From assembly GCA_041745765.1 (NCBI GenBank), contig JBGTIH010000044.1, positions 1 to 36,455 of the forward strand: DNA of 36,455 bases. Direction: 5' to 3'. Below are positions 23,453 to 31,676 of this stretch, piece after piece. How positions within the stretch are numbered: the first letter of the stretch is position 1; every line of letters starts with the position of its first letter. The position numbers were made by a program, and so were the translations under genes. The stretch comes from JAHCHG01 sp041745765 (GTDB lineage Bacteria; Acidobacteriota; Blastocatellia; Pyrinomonadales; Pyrinomonadaceae). The notes beneath the pieces were generated by a model. That model was not told the DNA's origin. It searched no databases and saw nothing but the letters and a program-made list of their open reading frames with translations.

Positions 23453-25663
23453 ATGATTCGGATTGAAGATGTAATTGAGAAAGTAGAACAAAACCGCCCG
23501 GAATCGGATGTAGAATTGATTCGGCGGGCATATATGTTTTCTGCCCTGCATCATCGCGGTCAAAAACGGGCATCTGGCGAACCGTATCTTGTTCATCCAA
23601 TTGCGGTTGCCGATATTCTTGCAGAAATGCGGCTTGATGAAGTCAGTGTTTCGACCGGACTTCTTCACGATGTTGTCGAAGACACATTGGTTGATTTAGA
23701 TACAATCAGAGAATATTTCGGAGATGAGATTACAAGACTCGTTGACGGTTTAACGAAAATCGCGCATATCAGCAATCTTTCAAGGGAGAAACAGCAAGCC
23801 GAAAATGTCCGCAAGATGGTTTTGGCAATGATTACGGATGTTCGCGTTGTTTTAATTAAACTCGCTGACCGTCTGCATAATATGCGGACGATGCAGTTTT
23901 TAAAACCGGAAAAACGCGCTCGTATTTCGCAGGAAACACTCGATATTTACGCGCCGATTGCTCACCGTTTGGGAATGGGCAAACTTCGTAGCGAACTTGA
24001 AGATTTATCTTTTCAAAATCTGCATCCGCAAGAATATAAAAAATTATCCGTCGAAGTCGAAGCCCGCCGTCCGGAACTCGAAGCCACACTCGAAAAAATT
24101 AAAACGACAATCAGAGAAAAATTGGAAGAAAACGATGTTCCTTACGTGGAAATCGAAGGTCGCGTCAAACGGCTTTATTCGCTTTGGAAAAAGCTCAAAA
24201 AGCGTAAATTAACAATTGATCAGGTTTATGATTTAATCGCGGCGCGAATAATTACGGAAAATGACAAAAAAAATTGTTATCTGAGTTTAAGTGTTATTCA
24301 CGATGTCTGGACACCCGTTCCCGAAAGATTTAAGGATTGGATTGCTATTCCGCGTGATAACTTGTATCAATCGCTCCATACATCCGTAATCGGCGACAAA
24401 GGGCAAGCCTTTGAAGTTCAAATCAGAACTGAGGAAATGCACCACATTGCCGAAGAAGGCGTGGCAGCGCATTGGAAATACAAAGAAAAAAAACTCGGAC
24501 AACAGGAAGAGGACGAAAGCCTCGACGAATTGAGGAAAACGGTCGAAAAACTTCTGCTTCCATTGGTGGAAAATACCAATGAAAGCGAAGATTCCGAAGA
24601 ATTTATCGAATCCTTAAAACTCGATCTTTATCCGAAAGACGTTTATGCCTTTACGCCGATGGGCAAAGTAATCCAATTGCCGCGCGGCGCAACTCCGATA
24701 GATTTTGCGTATGCAATTCACTCGCAAGTCGGCGATACTTGCACGGGCGCAAAACTCAATGGGCGAATTGTCCAATTAAAATCCGAATTGCAAAACGGCG
24801 ATGTCGTTGAAATTTTGACGACTTCAAATTCAAAACCTTCCCGCGATTGGCTCAATTTTGTCGTAACTTCAAGGGCTAGAAATCACATCAGGCAATTTAT
24901 TTCCACCCAACAGCGCACCGAATCAATTGAATTAGGACGCAAACTGCTTGAAAAAGAAGCAGATAAATTCAGCGTTTCGCCGAAAAAATTAATCAATAAT
25001 GAAACGGAGATGAAACGCATTGCCAATGAATACGGTCTCGGCAGAGCGGAAGACCTTCTGGCATCAATCGGTTATGGTAAAACTTTGCCGCGAAATGTTT
25101 TAGGAAAATATCTGGGCGCAGAAAAATTAGCTGAACTCGATCCTGACAAGAAAAAAGAAACAGTACTTCAAAGCGGTGTGAAAGCCGTTAAAAAATTCAT
25201 CGGGTTAGGCGAAGATGCCATTGTCGTTAAAGGTGTGGATAATCTCTTAACTAACCGCGCGCGCTGCTGTAATCCGCTTCGCGGCGAAGAGATTATCGGC
25301 TACATCTCGCTCGGAAAAGGCATTGTCGTTCATAATAAACGCTGTAAAAATGTCAAATCACTGATGGTTAATAAAGATCGCATCGTCGAGGTCGAATGGG
25401 CAAAAAACGAAAAAGAAGAGAAACATTCGGTGCGGCTTCTGGCAACGACGGAAAACAGAACCGGAATGCTTGCCGGAATCACCAATGCGATTGCCGACAT
25501 TAAAACGGGAATTCGTGATGCGCGGGCGGAGATTTCTAATGATGACAAAGGTTTAATCGAAATTACCATCGAGGTTTATGATAAAAAACACCTCGATAAA
25601 GTCATCGGTTCAGTCGAGAAAGTTCCGGGCGTAATTGCGGTCGAACGGGTAAATTCTCTCTGA
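23453..25663 (+). CDS. rel: Bifunctional (p)ppGpp synthetase/hydrolase (Rel/SpoT)
   Basis: A 736-residue RSH enzyme with all usual domains. The hydrolase HD site is HDVVEDT (residues 72-78). The synthetase shows RFKD from about residue 292 and AIPRDNLYQSLHTSVIGDKG. TGS starts near DVYAFTPMGKVIQLPRGATP, the cysteine cluster is RARCCNPLRGEE with RCKN, and the ACT domain is RLLATTENRTGMLAGITNAI. The RxKD loop and intact HD site mark a bifunctional synthetase/hydrolase, so this is probably the main stringent-response enzyme of the cell. I chose ATG 23453 (MIRIEDVIEKVEQN), matching the usual N-terminus; a TTG at 23411 would add 14 residues. Confidence 0.96.
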   Translation: MIRIEDVIEKVEQNRPESDVELIRRAYMFSALHHRGQKRASGEPYLVHPIAVADILAEMRLDEVSVSTGLLHDVVEDTLVDLDTIREYFGDEITRLVDGLTKIAHISNLSREKQQAENVRKMVLAMITDVRVVLIKLADRLHNMRTMQFLKPEKRARISQETLDIYAPIAHRLGMGKLRSELEDLSFQNLHPQEYKKLSVEVEARRPELEATLEKIKTTIREKLEENDVPYVEIEGRVKRLYSLWKKLKKRKLTIDQVYDLIAARIITENDKKNCYLSLSVIHDVWTPVPERFKDWIAIPRDNLYQSLHTSVIGDKGQAFEVQIRTEEMHHIAEEGVAAHWKYKEKKLGQQEEDESLDELRKTVEKLLLPLVENTNESEDSEEFIESLKLDLYPKDVYAFTPMGKVIQLPRGATPIDFAYAIHSQVGDTCTGAKLNGRIVQLKSELQNGDVVEILTTSNSKPSRDWLNFVVTSRARNHIRQFISTQQRTESIELGRKLLEKEADKFSVSPKKLINNETEMKRIANEYGLGRAEDLLASIGYGKTLPRNVLGKYLGAEKLAELDPDKKKETVLQSGVKAVKKFIGLGEDAIVVKGVDNLLTNRARCCNPLRGEEIIGYISLGKGIVVHNKRCKNVKSLMVNKDRIVEVEWAKNEKEEKHSVRLLATTENRTGMLAGITNAIADIKTGIRDARAEISNDDKGLIEITIEVYDKKHLDKVIGSVEKVPGVIAVERVNSL

Positions 25664-25727
25664 TTTTGCAAAAAAAGATACTTTTTGTGTTACGCGCATA
25701 ATACTTTTTCCAAGCCGAAAAAAAGCC

Positions 25728-25757
25728 TTTACAAACCCGATTCTTTGGTGCTATATT
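25728..25757 (+). promoter_or_regulatory. Candidate promoter for the secreted subtilase
   Basis: TTTACA (25728-25733) is followed after 18 nt by TATATT (25752-25757). It lies about 185 nt before the gene, giving a long AT-rich leader (25758-25941) with no visible ORF. Visual inference. Confidence 0.4.
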
Positions 25758-25941
25758 CATTAGCATTATAGATAAATTGGTAGCTTTCTTCCCCTAAAAA
25801 GTCATTTATACTTTAGTGTTTTTTCCCAAAAAAAAGAACCCTTTTTGACACATTCTGATTTATTCGGATTCATATCTTTAAATTAATAAGATTGAACGAT
25901 ACTCCCTTCAAGAAGGGCAAAAAAATCTAGGAGAATAAAGC

Positions 25942-27477
25942 ATGAAACGATTTTTTGTAGTCTTTAGCGGAATTTCACTCTTTGCGCTTCTGCTGTGTTC
26001 AACGGTTTTATTTCAGACTGTCGAAAGCAAGAACGGTGAAGATAAAATCATAAAAAGCGAACGCAAGATACCAAATCGGTATATCGTCGTATTTGAGGAT
26101 TGGGCTGCCAACGAATTAGGTGAAGGTTCGACTGCCGAAGCCGTTGCCGAAGAACTTGCAATTGTTTATGGCGGGAAGATTGACAGGGTTTTTAAACACG
26201 CGATAAACGGTTATTCGGTAGAAATGAACGAAAAGGAAGTCTTTGAACTGAGCCGCGATCCGCGTGTTAGATTTATCGAAGAAGACGCGGAAGTTTCGAT
26301 CAATCAAACCCAGAGCAATGCCACCTGGGGACTCGACCGCATAGACCAGCGCGATCGTCCACTGAACAGCACCTATACCTATAACGCGACGGGAAGCGGC
26401 GTAAATGCGTATATTATAGACACCGGAATCAGGAGAACGCACACGGAATTCGGTTCGCGCGCCTTTGTCGGATTTGATGCCTTTACCGACGGACAAAATT
26501 CAAATGACTGCAACGGACACGGAACGCACGTTGCCGGAACGGTCGGGGGAACAGTCTACGGCGTAGCGAAAAATGTCAGACTTTATGCCGTTCGTGTCTT
26601 AAATTGTCAGGGTTCCGGAACAAACTCAGGCGTAATCGCGGGTGTTGATTGGGTTCGCGCCAATCACGTCAAACCGGCAGTTGCCAATATGAGTCTGGGC
26701 GGCGGCGCGTCGAGTGCGCTCGATACAGCCGTTAATAACGCGATAAATGCCGGAATTACATTTGTCGTTGCCGCCGGAAACGATAATGCTAATGCCTGCA
26801 ATTATTCGCCGGCTCGCGTTCCGAATGCGATCACGGTCGGTTCGACAACCAGCACCGATGCGCGTTCGTCATTTTCAAATTTCGGTTCGTGTCTTGATAT
26901 TTTCGCTCCCGGTTCATCAATAACTTCAGCCTGGTACACGAGCAACACGGCAACCAGTACGATCAGCGGAACTTCGATGGCTGCGCCGCATGTCGCCGGT
27001 GTCGCCGCGCTTTATCTGCAAGGCAACACGACGGCTTCGTACTCAACCGTTACAAATGCGATTATCAGCACAGCTTCGACAAACAAATTAACCAGCATCG
27101 GTTCGGGGTCGCCCAATCTCTTGCTTTATTCACTTCTTTCCGGCGGAGGCGGAACACCTCCGCCACCGACTTGCAGCGGAACAACCTATACGGGAACGCT
27201 TTCCGGCACGGGCGCAAATGCGTATGAGCCGAACGGCTCGTATTATTACAGCTCATTAAGCGGAACGCATACGGGCGCATTGACCGGACCTTCGGGAACG
27301 GATTTTGATCTGTATCTGCAAAAATGGAACGGTTCTTCCTGGTCAACCGTCAGAAGTTCGACCGGAACTACTTCGACCGAAAATATCAGTTATAGCGGTA
27401 CAGCCGGATATTATCGCTGGCGGATTTATTCCTACAGCGGCAGCGGAAGTTATACGCTCTGCACGACCAGACCGTAA
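25942..27477 (+). CDS. Secreted subtilisin-family serine protease, aqualysin/proteinase K-like, with PPC domain
   Basis: The 511-residue preproprotein contains a signal peptide (residues 1 to about 28), an I9 propeptide inhibitor (about 45-120, NRYIVVFEDWAANELGE), a peptidase S8 domain and a C-terminal pre-peptidase (PPC) beta domain. The catalytic triad is Asp160 (YIIDTGI), His193 (NGHGTHVAG) and Ser345 (GTSMAAPHVAG). The segments YAVRVLNCQGSGTNSGVIAG and VAAGNDNANACNYSPARVPN are near-identical to those of aqualysin I, so this is the proteinase K-type branch. The PPC part (TGTLSGTGANAYEPNGSYYY) is Ser/Thr/Gly-rich. A clear SD (AGGAG) precedes ATG 25942 and a strong terminator follows. Confidence 0.96.
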   Translation: MKRFFVVFSGISLFALLLCSTVLFQTVESKNGEDKIIKSERKIPNRYIVVFEDWAANELGEGSTAEAVAEELAIVYGGKIDRVFKHAINGYSVEMNEKEVFELSRDPRVRFIEEDAEVSINQTQSNATWGLDRIDQRDRPLNSTYTYNATGSGVNAYIIDTGIRRTHTEFGSRAFVGFDAFTDGQNSNDCNGHGTHVAGTVGGTVYGVAKNVRLYAVRVLNCQGSGTNSGVIAGVDWVRANHVKPAVANMSLGGGASSALDTAVNNAINAGITFVVAAGNDNANACNYSPARVPNAITVGSTTSTDARSSFSNFGSCLDIFAPGSSITSAWYTSNTATSTISGTSMAAPHVAGVAALYLQGNTTASYSTVTNAIISTASTNKLTSIGSGSPNLLLYSLLSGGGGTPPPPTCSGTTYTGTLSGTGANAYEPNGSYYYSSLSGTHTGALTGPSGTDFDLYLQKWNGSSWSTVRSSTGTTSTENISYSGTAGYYRWRIYSYSGSGSYTLCTTRP

Positions 27478-27500
27478 ATTTCCTTCCATTTCAAAAATCA

Positions 27501-27539
27501 GCGGAGTGCGAAAAAGTATTTTCGCACTCCGCTTTTTTT
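27501..27539 (+). terminator. Intrinsic terminator after the subtilase gene
   Basis: GCGGAGTGCGAAAA (27501-27514) pairs perfectly with TTTTCGCACTCCGC (27519-27532), with a 4-nt loop and a seven-T tail. Confidence 0.93.
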
Positions 27540-27661
27540 ACTTCCCGTGACCGCAAACAAGACGGAATATGCGGCTGCTAACTTTGCTTTTCCCGTTTTT
27601 TTTGTTAATATTCGCCTTTTGCTTAATTAAATAAAATAAACAGAAGCGAAACATCATAAAA

Positions 27662-28036
27662 GTGAAAGAAATAATATCAACAGAAAACGCACCCGGAGCA
27701 ATCGGACCTTATTCGCAAGCCGTCAAGGTCGGCAATCTGGTTTTTTGTTCGGGACAAATTCCGATTGATCCCGCAACCGGGGAATTCGTTTCGGAAAATG
27801 TCGCCGAACAAACCGAACAAGTGATTAAAAACTTACGCGCGGTTTTAGAAGCGGCGGGAACCGATCTGAACAATGTCGTCAAAACGACCGTATTCTTAGC
27901 GGATATGAATGATTTTGCGGCGATGAATGAAATTTACGCCAAACATTTCACCGAAAAACCGGCGCGGGCGACGGTTCAGGCGGCGCGTCTGCCGAAGGAT
28001 GCGCTCGTCGAGATCGAAGTTATCGCCGTAGTTTAA
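27662..28036 (+). CDS. ridA: RidA family enamine/imine deaminase
   Basis: The 124-residue protein is a typical YjgF/YER057c/RidA protein: GAIGPYSQAVKVGNLVFCSG at the front and the active-site arginine region PARATVQAARLPKDALVEIE at the end. It hydrolyses reactive 2-aminoacrylate and related imines released by pyridoxal-phosphate enzymes. GTG at 27662 is the start and gives MKEIISTENAPGAIGPYSQA, the family N-terminus. It stands alone, convergent with rpmB; the end is followed by an imperfect hairpin (28047-28076). Confidence 0.95.
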   Translation: MKEIISTENAPGAIGPYSQAVKVGNLVFCSGQIPIDPATGEFVSENVAEQTEQVIKNLRAVLEAAGTDLNNVVKTTVFLADMNDFAAMNEIYAKHFTEKPARATVQAARLPKDALVEIEVIAVV

Positions 28037-28117
28037 AAATAAAAACCAGACCGCAAAATTAAATTTTGCAGTCCGGCAACCTTTGATAAGAGTTGTAACT
28101 CAAACAGTTTTTAAGTT

Positions 28118-28312
28118 TTATGCAGCCTTGACAATTTTTCCGCCCTTGATACAACGAGTGCAAACCTTCATCCGCATATTTCCGCCCTGCGGACGTTGAA
28201 CGCGGATTTTTTGCAGATTCGGATTGAACCGACGGCGTGTTTTGTTGTTAGCATGTGAAACATTGTTTCCAAATTGCGGACCTTTTCCGCAGACATCGCA
28301 TCGTTTTGCCAT
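28118..28312 (-). CDS. rpmB: Large ribosomal subunit protein bL28 (zinc-binding form)
   Basis: The 64-residue minus-strand protein (MAKRCDVCGKGPQFGNNVSH, then NNKTRRRFNPNLQKIRVQR and KVCTRCIKGGKI) is bL28. Cysteines 5, 8, 51 and 54 form two CxxC pairs, the zinc-binding type; zinc-independent paralogues lack them. ATG ends at 28312 with an SD (GGAGG, 28321-28325 on the plus strand as CCTCC) upstream. It lies convergent with ridA and divergent from the foldase gene at 28419. Confidence 0.97.
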   Translation of the reverse strand: MAKRCDVCGKGPQFGNNVSHANNKTRRRFNPNLQKIRVQRPQGGNMRMKVCTRCIKGGKIVKAA

Positions 28313-28418
28313 AATAAGTAGCCTCCAAAAGAATTATAACGAGGTAAAATTAAAAGTTTGGTAAAATTTGCCAAACCAAAAACAAAAATTATAACAAATT
28401 TTTTAGGATAATCAAGTA

Positions 28419-29675
28419 ATGTCAGATATTGTTAAGTTTGAAGGAGTAAAAGCCAAAGTGCAGAAACCTAATTTTAAGTTCATTTCGATTGCTTTTTTAG
28501 CAATCGCCATTTTAGTTATCAGTGGTTGTGACGGTAACGGACCGGCTCCGAACCCGAACGGCGTTGTTGAACCGAATGAAACCGCCGCGACCGTCAACGG
28601 TAAACCGATCCGAATGGAAGAAGTCGAGCGGGCGATCAAGCAACAGGCGCAGGGACAGGAAGCAAAACTTTCACAATTGGAAATCACACAGGCGCGGCTT
28701 CAGGTTTTGGACGGTTTAATTCAAAACGAGGTTTTATTTCAAAAAGCCGAAACTGAAGGAACCGTTCCAACCGATGAAGAGGTCGCCGCCGAGGTCAATA
28801 AGCGCAAAACCGAAAGCCGTCTGTCGCAGGAAGAATTTGACAAGCAGATGAAAGCTGCCGGATTTGATGAAGCGTCTTTCCGCGATTCGGTGAAAAAGGG
28901 TTTAGCCGCGCAAAAGTTGATTGACAAAATCACGGGCAAGATCGAGCCGCCGAAAGACAGCGAGATCGAAGCGTTTTATAATGGTAATAGAGAGGCTTTT
29001 GTCAGAAAGCGCGGCGTAAAATTGGCGGCAATCGTTGTTGATCCGACCGACAGCGGCGAAGGCGACACAACTAAAAACGAAGCCGATGCCGCAATGCGCG
29101 TCAAAGAGATTCAACAGCAGTTAGAATCCGGCGGCGGAGCGAATTTTGCTCAGATCGCTGCTGAAAAAAGCGAAGACCCGAGCCGTTTTCAAGGCGGTGA
29201 ATTAGGTTATTTTTCGGAAGACGAATTAAAACAAAACTTTCCGCAGCTTGCCTCAGGATTTATGGATCCGAAATTTACGGTCGGAGGCATCACGCCGCCG
29301 CTCAATATCGGCGGAAAACTTTATATCTTCAAAGTGCAGGAACGCAATGAAAAAGAAGAAAATTTAACGCTCGAAAGCCCGGGCGTTCGTCAGCAGATCA
29401 CCGAATCTTTGATCAATGCCCGCAAACAGCTTTTGAGCGCGTCGTATGCGGCAATGGCGATGAACGAAGCGAAGATCGAAAACTATTTAGCAAAAAAAGT
29501 TATCGAAAATCCGAATGAATTAAGCGGAGCGCGTCCGGCAGTCGCTGAAACTCCGAACGCAAATGCCAATACAAACGCTAATGTTGATGCAAATACAAAT
29601 TCGGCAAATGTAAATTCCGCAACAAATGCAAATACGGCAACTCCGGCAAATGCAGCAAATACCAATTCAAAATAA
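28419..29675 (+). CDS. SurA/PpiC-type peptidyl-prolyl isomerase lipoprotein with an Asn/Ala-rich tail
   Basis: The protein has up to 418 residues. A hydrophobic signal ends in a lipobox (ILVISGCDGN), followed by a SurA-like N-terminal helical region (ATVNGKPIRMEEVERAIKQQ), a rotamase domain of PpiC type (FAQIAAEKSEDPSRFQGGEL, then GYFSEDELKQ) and a low-complexity tail (about residues 378-418, for example NANANTNANVDANTNSANVN). It is a periplasmic foldase for exported proteins, anchored by lipid. The ATG at 28419 gives a long n-region. An in-frame GTG at 28458 (MQKPNFKFISIAFL) has a better SD (AAGGAG, 28441-28446) and a more normal signal peptide, so it may be the true start. A strong terminator follows. 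Confidence 0.92.
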   Translation: MSDIVKFEGVKAKVQKPNFKFISIAFLAIAILVISGCDGNGPAPNPNGVVEPNETAATVNGKPIRMEEVERAIKQQAQGQEAKLSQLEITQARLQVLDGLIQNEVLFQKAETEGTVPTDEEVAAEVNKRKTESRLSQEEFDKQMKAAGFDEASFRDSVKKGLAAQKLIDKITGKIEPPKDSEIEAFYNGNREAFVRKRGVKLAAIVVDPTDSGEGDTTKNEADAAMRVKEIQQQLESGGGANFAQIAAEKSEDPSRFQGGELGYFSEDELKQNFPQLASGFMDPKFTVGGITPPLNIGGKLYIFKVQERNEKEENLTLESPGVRQQITESLINARKQLLSASYAAMAMNEAKIENYLAKKVIENPNELSGARPAVAETPNANANTNANVDANTNSANVNSATNANTATPANAANTNSK

Positions 29676-29706
29676 GTTTTACGAGATTGAAATAAATCGC
29701 AAAATC

Positions 29707-29740
29707 AAAAAAAGGCGAGTTTCAAGACTCGCCTTTTTTT
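29707..29740 (+). terminator. Intrinsic terminator after the foldase gene
   Basis: AAAAAAAGGCGAGT (29707-29720) pairs with ACTCGCCTTTTTTT (29727-29740), with a 6-nt loop and a T tail that could also work in reverse. It overlaps the longest possible upstream start of the next gene, which supports ATG 29760 for that gene. Confidence 0.92.
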
Positions 29741-29759
29741 GATTTATAATAGACGAAAA

Positions 29760-31676
29760 ATGCTTTTCAGATTATCAGAAGTTTATAAATCCTACGGCGG
29801 AACGGAAATCTTACGCGGTGTTTCTTTTCAGATCAATCCGGACGAAAAAGTCGGTTTGGTCGGCAGAAACGGCGCAGGGAAAACGACCGTTTTTCGCTTG
29901 ATTACCGAAGAAGAAGCGGCAGATTCGGGAGATGTTTTTAAAACGAGCGGTTTGAAAATCGGTCTTTTGGAGCAACACGTTGATTTTACGACGAGCGAAA
30001 CGGTTCACACCGCCGCGCTTTCTGCGTTTCAGAAACTTCATGACATCGAAGCCGAAATGCGCCGGCTCGAACACGAAATGGCGGAAAATGCGAGCGAAGA
30101 AATTCTGGAAGAATACGCCGAACTGCAAACCGTTTTCGAGCGCGAAGACGGCTTTACATATACTGCCAGAGCTGAATCAATTTTGCTCGGACTCGGTTTT
30201 ACGCAGGATAAATGGGATTTAAGAACCGAAACTCTTTCCGGCGGACAAAAAAACCGTTTGGGTTTAGCGCGCCTTCTGCTTTCAAATCCAGACGTTTTAT
30301 TGTTAGACGAGCCGACCAATCATCTGGACGTGCAAGCGGTCGAATGGCTCGAAAATTTTCTGCAAGCCTTTGAAAAAGCGCATATCATCATCAGCCACGA
30401 CCGTTATTTTCTTGATCGAACTTGCCGGAGAATCATCGAAATTGAAAACGGAAAAGCGGTTTCCTACGTTGGAAATTATTCAAAATTCCTTGTCGAACGC
30501 GCCCTGCGCCGCGAACAGCAGCAGCGGGAATTTGATAATCAGCAGGCATTTATCAATAAAACGCAGGATTTTATTCGCAAGAATCTCGCCGGACAAAAGA
30601 CGAAACAGGCAAAATCGCGCCGCACTCTGCTGGAGAAAATGGATCGCGTAGAAGCCGTGATTGCCGATAAAGCGAGCGGAAATTTCAAAGTAAAACAGGT
30701 CGAACGCGCCGGAGGAAATGTTCTTTCAGTCGAAGATTTAGCCATCGGCTACGGCGAAACGATTCTATCGAAAGATATAAATTTCACGCTTCACCGCGGC
30801 GAATGCCTCGGCATTATCGGCGGCAACGGCACGGGAAAAACGACGTTTTTAAAAACCATCTTAGGTCAAAACCGAGAAATCTCCGGCAAAATGATTTGGG
30901 GCGCGAAAACCGAAATCGGCTATTATTCCCAGCAACTCGAAGATTTGGAAGACCGCAACGAAATTATCAACGAACTCAGGCGAGTCGCGCCGCTTGCCGA
31001 AAACGGCGCGTTGCGTTCATTTCTGGCAAGATTCCTGTTTTTTGGCGAAGACGTTTTCAAACTCGTTTCCACTCTTTCGGGCGGCGAAAAGGGAAGACTT
31101 GCGCTGGCGAAACTTATTTATTCAAACGTCAATGTTCTCGCGCTCGACGAGCCGACGAATCACCTTGATATTCCGTCGCGCGAGGCTCTCGAAGAAGCCT
31201 TGCAAAGCTATCAGGGAACAATCCTGGCAGTCAGCCACGACCGTTATTTTCTCGATCAGATCGCTACGCAAATCCTGTCGTTTGAAGAAAATAGCAAGGT
31301 TGAAATCTTTAACGGAAATTATTCCGAATTTCACGAATGGAAAGAAAAAGTTCAAAGTCCGAAGTTTCAAGTTCAAAGTCAAAACAAATTATCAGACAAA
31401 GTTGAAGCAGAAATTAACCAAGAACAGAGTCCCAAAAACAAAAGCAATTTATCAAAAAATGAAGTTCAGAAGATCGAAAATCGGATAAAAGCCATTGAAA
31501 AAGAAATTCCTGTTTTGGAAGAAAAAGCCGCCAAATTAACTTTGAAAATGAGCCAACCGGAAATCGCCGCAAATCACGACGAATTGCAAAAAGTAAGCGA
31601 GAATTTTCAATCGGTCGAAATGCAGATTCAAAAACTTTACGAAGAGTGGGAGACTCTTTCGGAAAGTGTTCATTAA
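29760..31676 (+). CDS. ABC-F ATPase (translation factor/ribosome-protection family)
   Basis: The 638-residue protein has two ATP-binding cassettes without membrane domains. The first has GRNGAGKTT, LSGGQKNRLGLARLL and LLLDEPTNHLD. The second has GGNGTGKTT, LSGGEKGRLALAKL and LALDEPTNHLD. A linker rich in Arg/Gln (EQQQREFDNQQAFINKTQDF) lies between them, and a coiled-coil tail ends the protein. ABC-F proteins bind the ribosomal E site; some aid translation and some confer antibiotic protection. The type here resembles the Uup/YdiF group, and I cannot assign a subfamily firmly. The C-terminal linker carries a heptanucleotide-repeat insert at about residues 531-542. The stop overlaps the minus-strand gene end by 4 bp. 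Confidence 0.94.
   Translation: MLFRLSEVYKSYGGTEILRGVSFQINPDEKVGLVGRNGAGKTTVFRLITEEEAADSGDVFKTSGLKIGLLEQHVDFTTSETVHTAALSAFQKLHDIEAEMRRLEHEMAENASEEILEEYAELQTVFEREDGFTYTARAESILLGLGFTQDKWDLRTETLSGGQKNRLGLARLLLSNPDVLLLDEPTNHLDVQAVEWLENFLQAFEKAHIIISHDRYFLDRTCRRIIEIENGKAVSYVGNYSKFLVERALRREQQQREFDNQQAFINKTQDFIRKNLAGQKTKQAKSRRTLLEKMDRVEAVIADKASGNFKVKQVERAGGNVLSVEDLAIGYGETILSKDINFTLHRGECLGIIGGNGTGKTTFLKTILGQNREISGKMIWGAKTEIGYYSQQLEDLEDRNEIINELRRVAPLAENGALRSFLARFLFFGEDVFKLVSTLSGGEKGRLALAKLIYSNVNVLALDEPTNHLDIPSREALEEALQSYQGTILAVSHDRYFLDQIATQILSFEENSKVEIFNGNYSEFHEWKEKVQSPKFQVQSQNKLSDKVEAEINQEQSPKNKSNLSKNEVQKIENRIKAIEKEIPVLEEKAAKLTLKMSQPEIAANHDELQKVSENFQSVEMQIQKLYEEWETLSESVH
31350..31385 (+). repeat. In-frame heptanucleotide mini-array inside the ABC-F gene
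   Basis: About five degenerate 7-bp units (GTTCAAA, GTCCGAA, GTTTCAA, GTTCAAA, GTCAAAA) lie between the second ATPase domain and the coiled-coil tail. They encode Val/Gln/Ser/Lys-rich residues. The frame is preserved. Confidence 0.75.

Noticed and set aside
28047..28076. Hairpin after ridA as an intrinsic terminator
   Set aside because: The stem has two mismatches and no T run; it may still separate the convergent genes, but the evidence is weak.
28168..28374. Minus-strand frame of 68 codons overlapping rpmB
   Set aside because: It is a shifted frame of the bL28 gene; bL28 is unmistakable.
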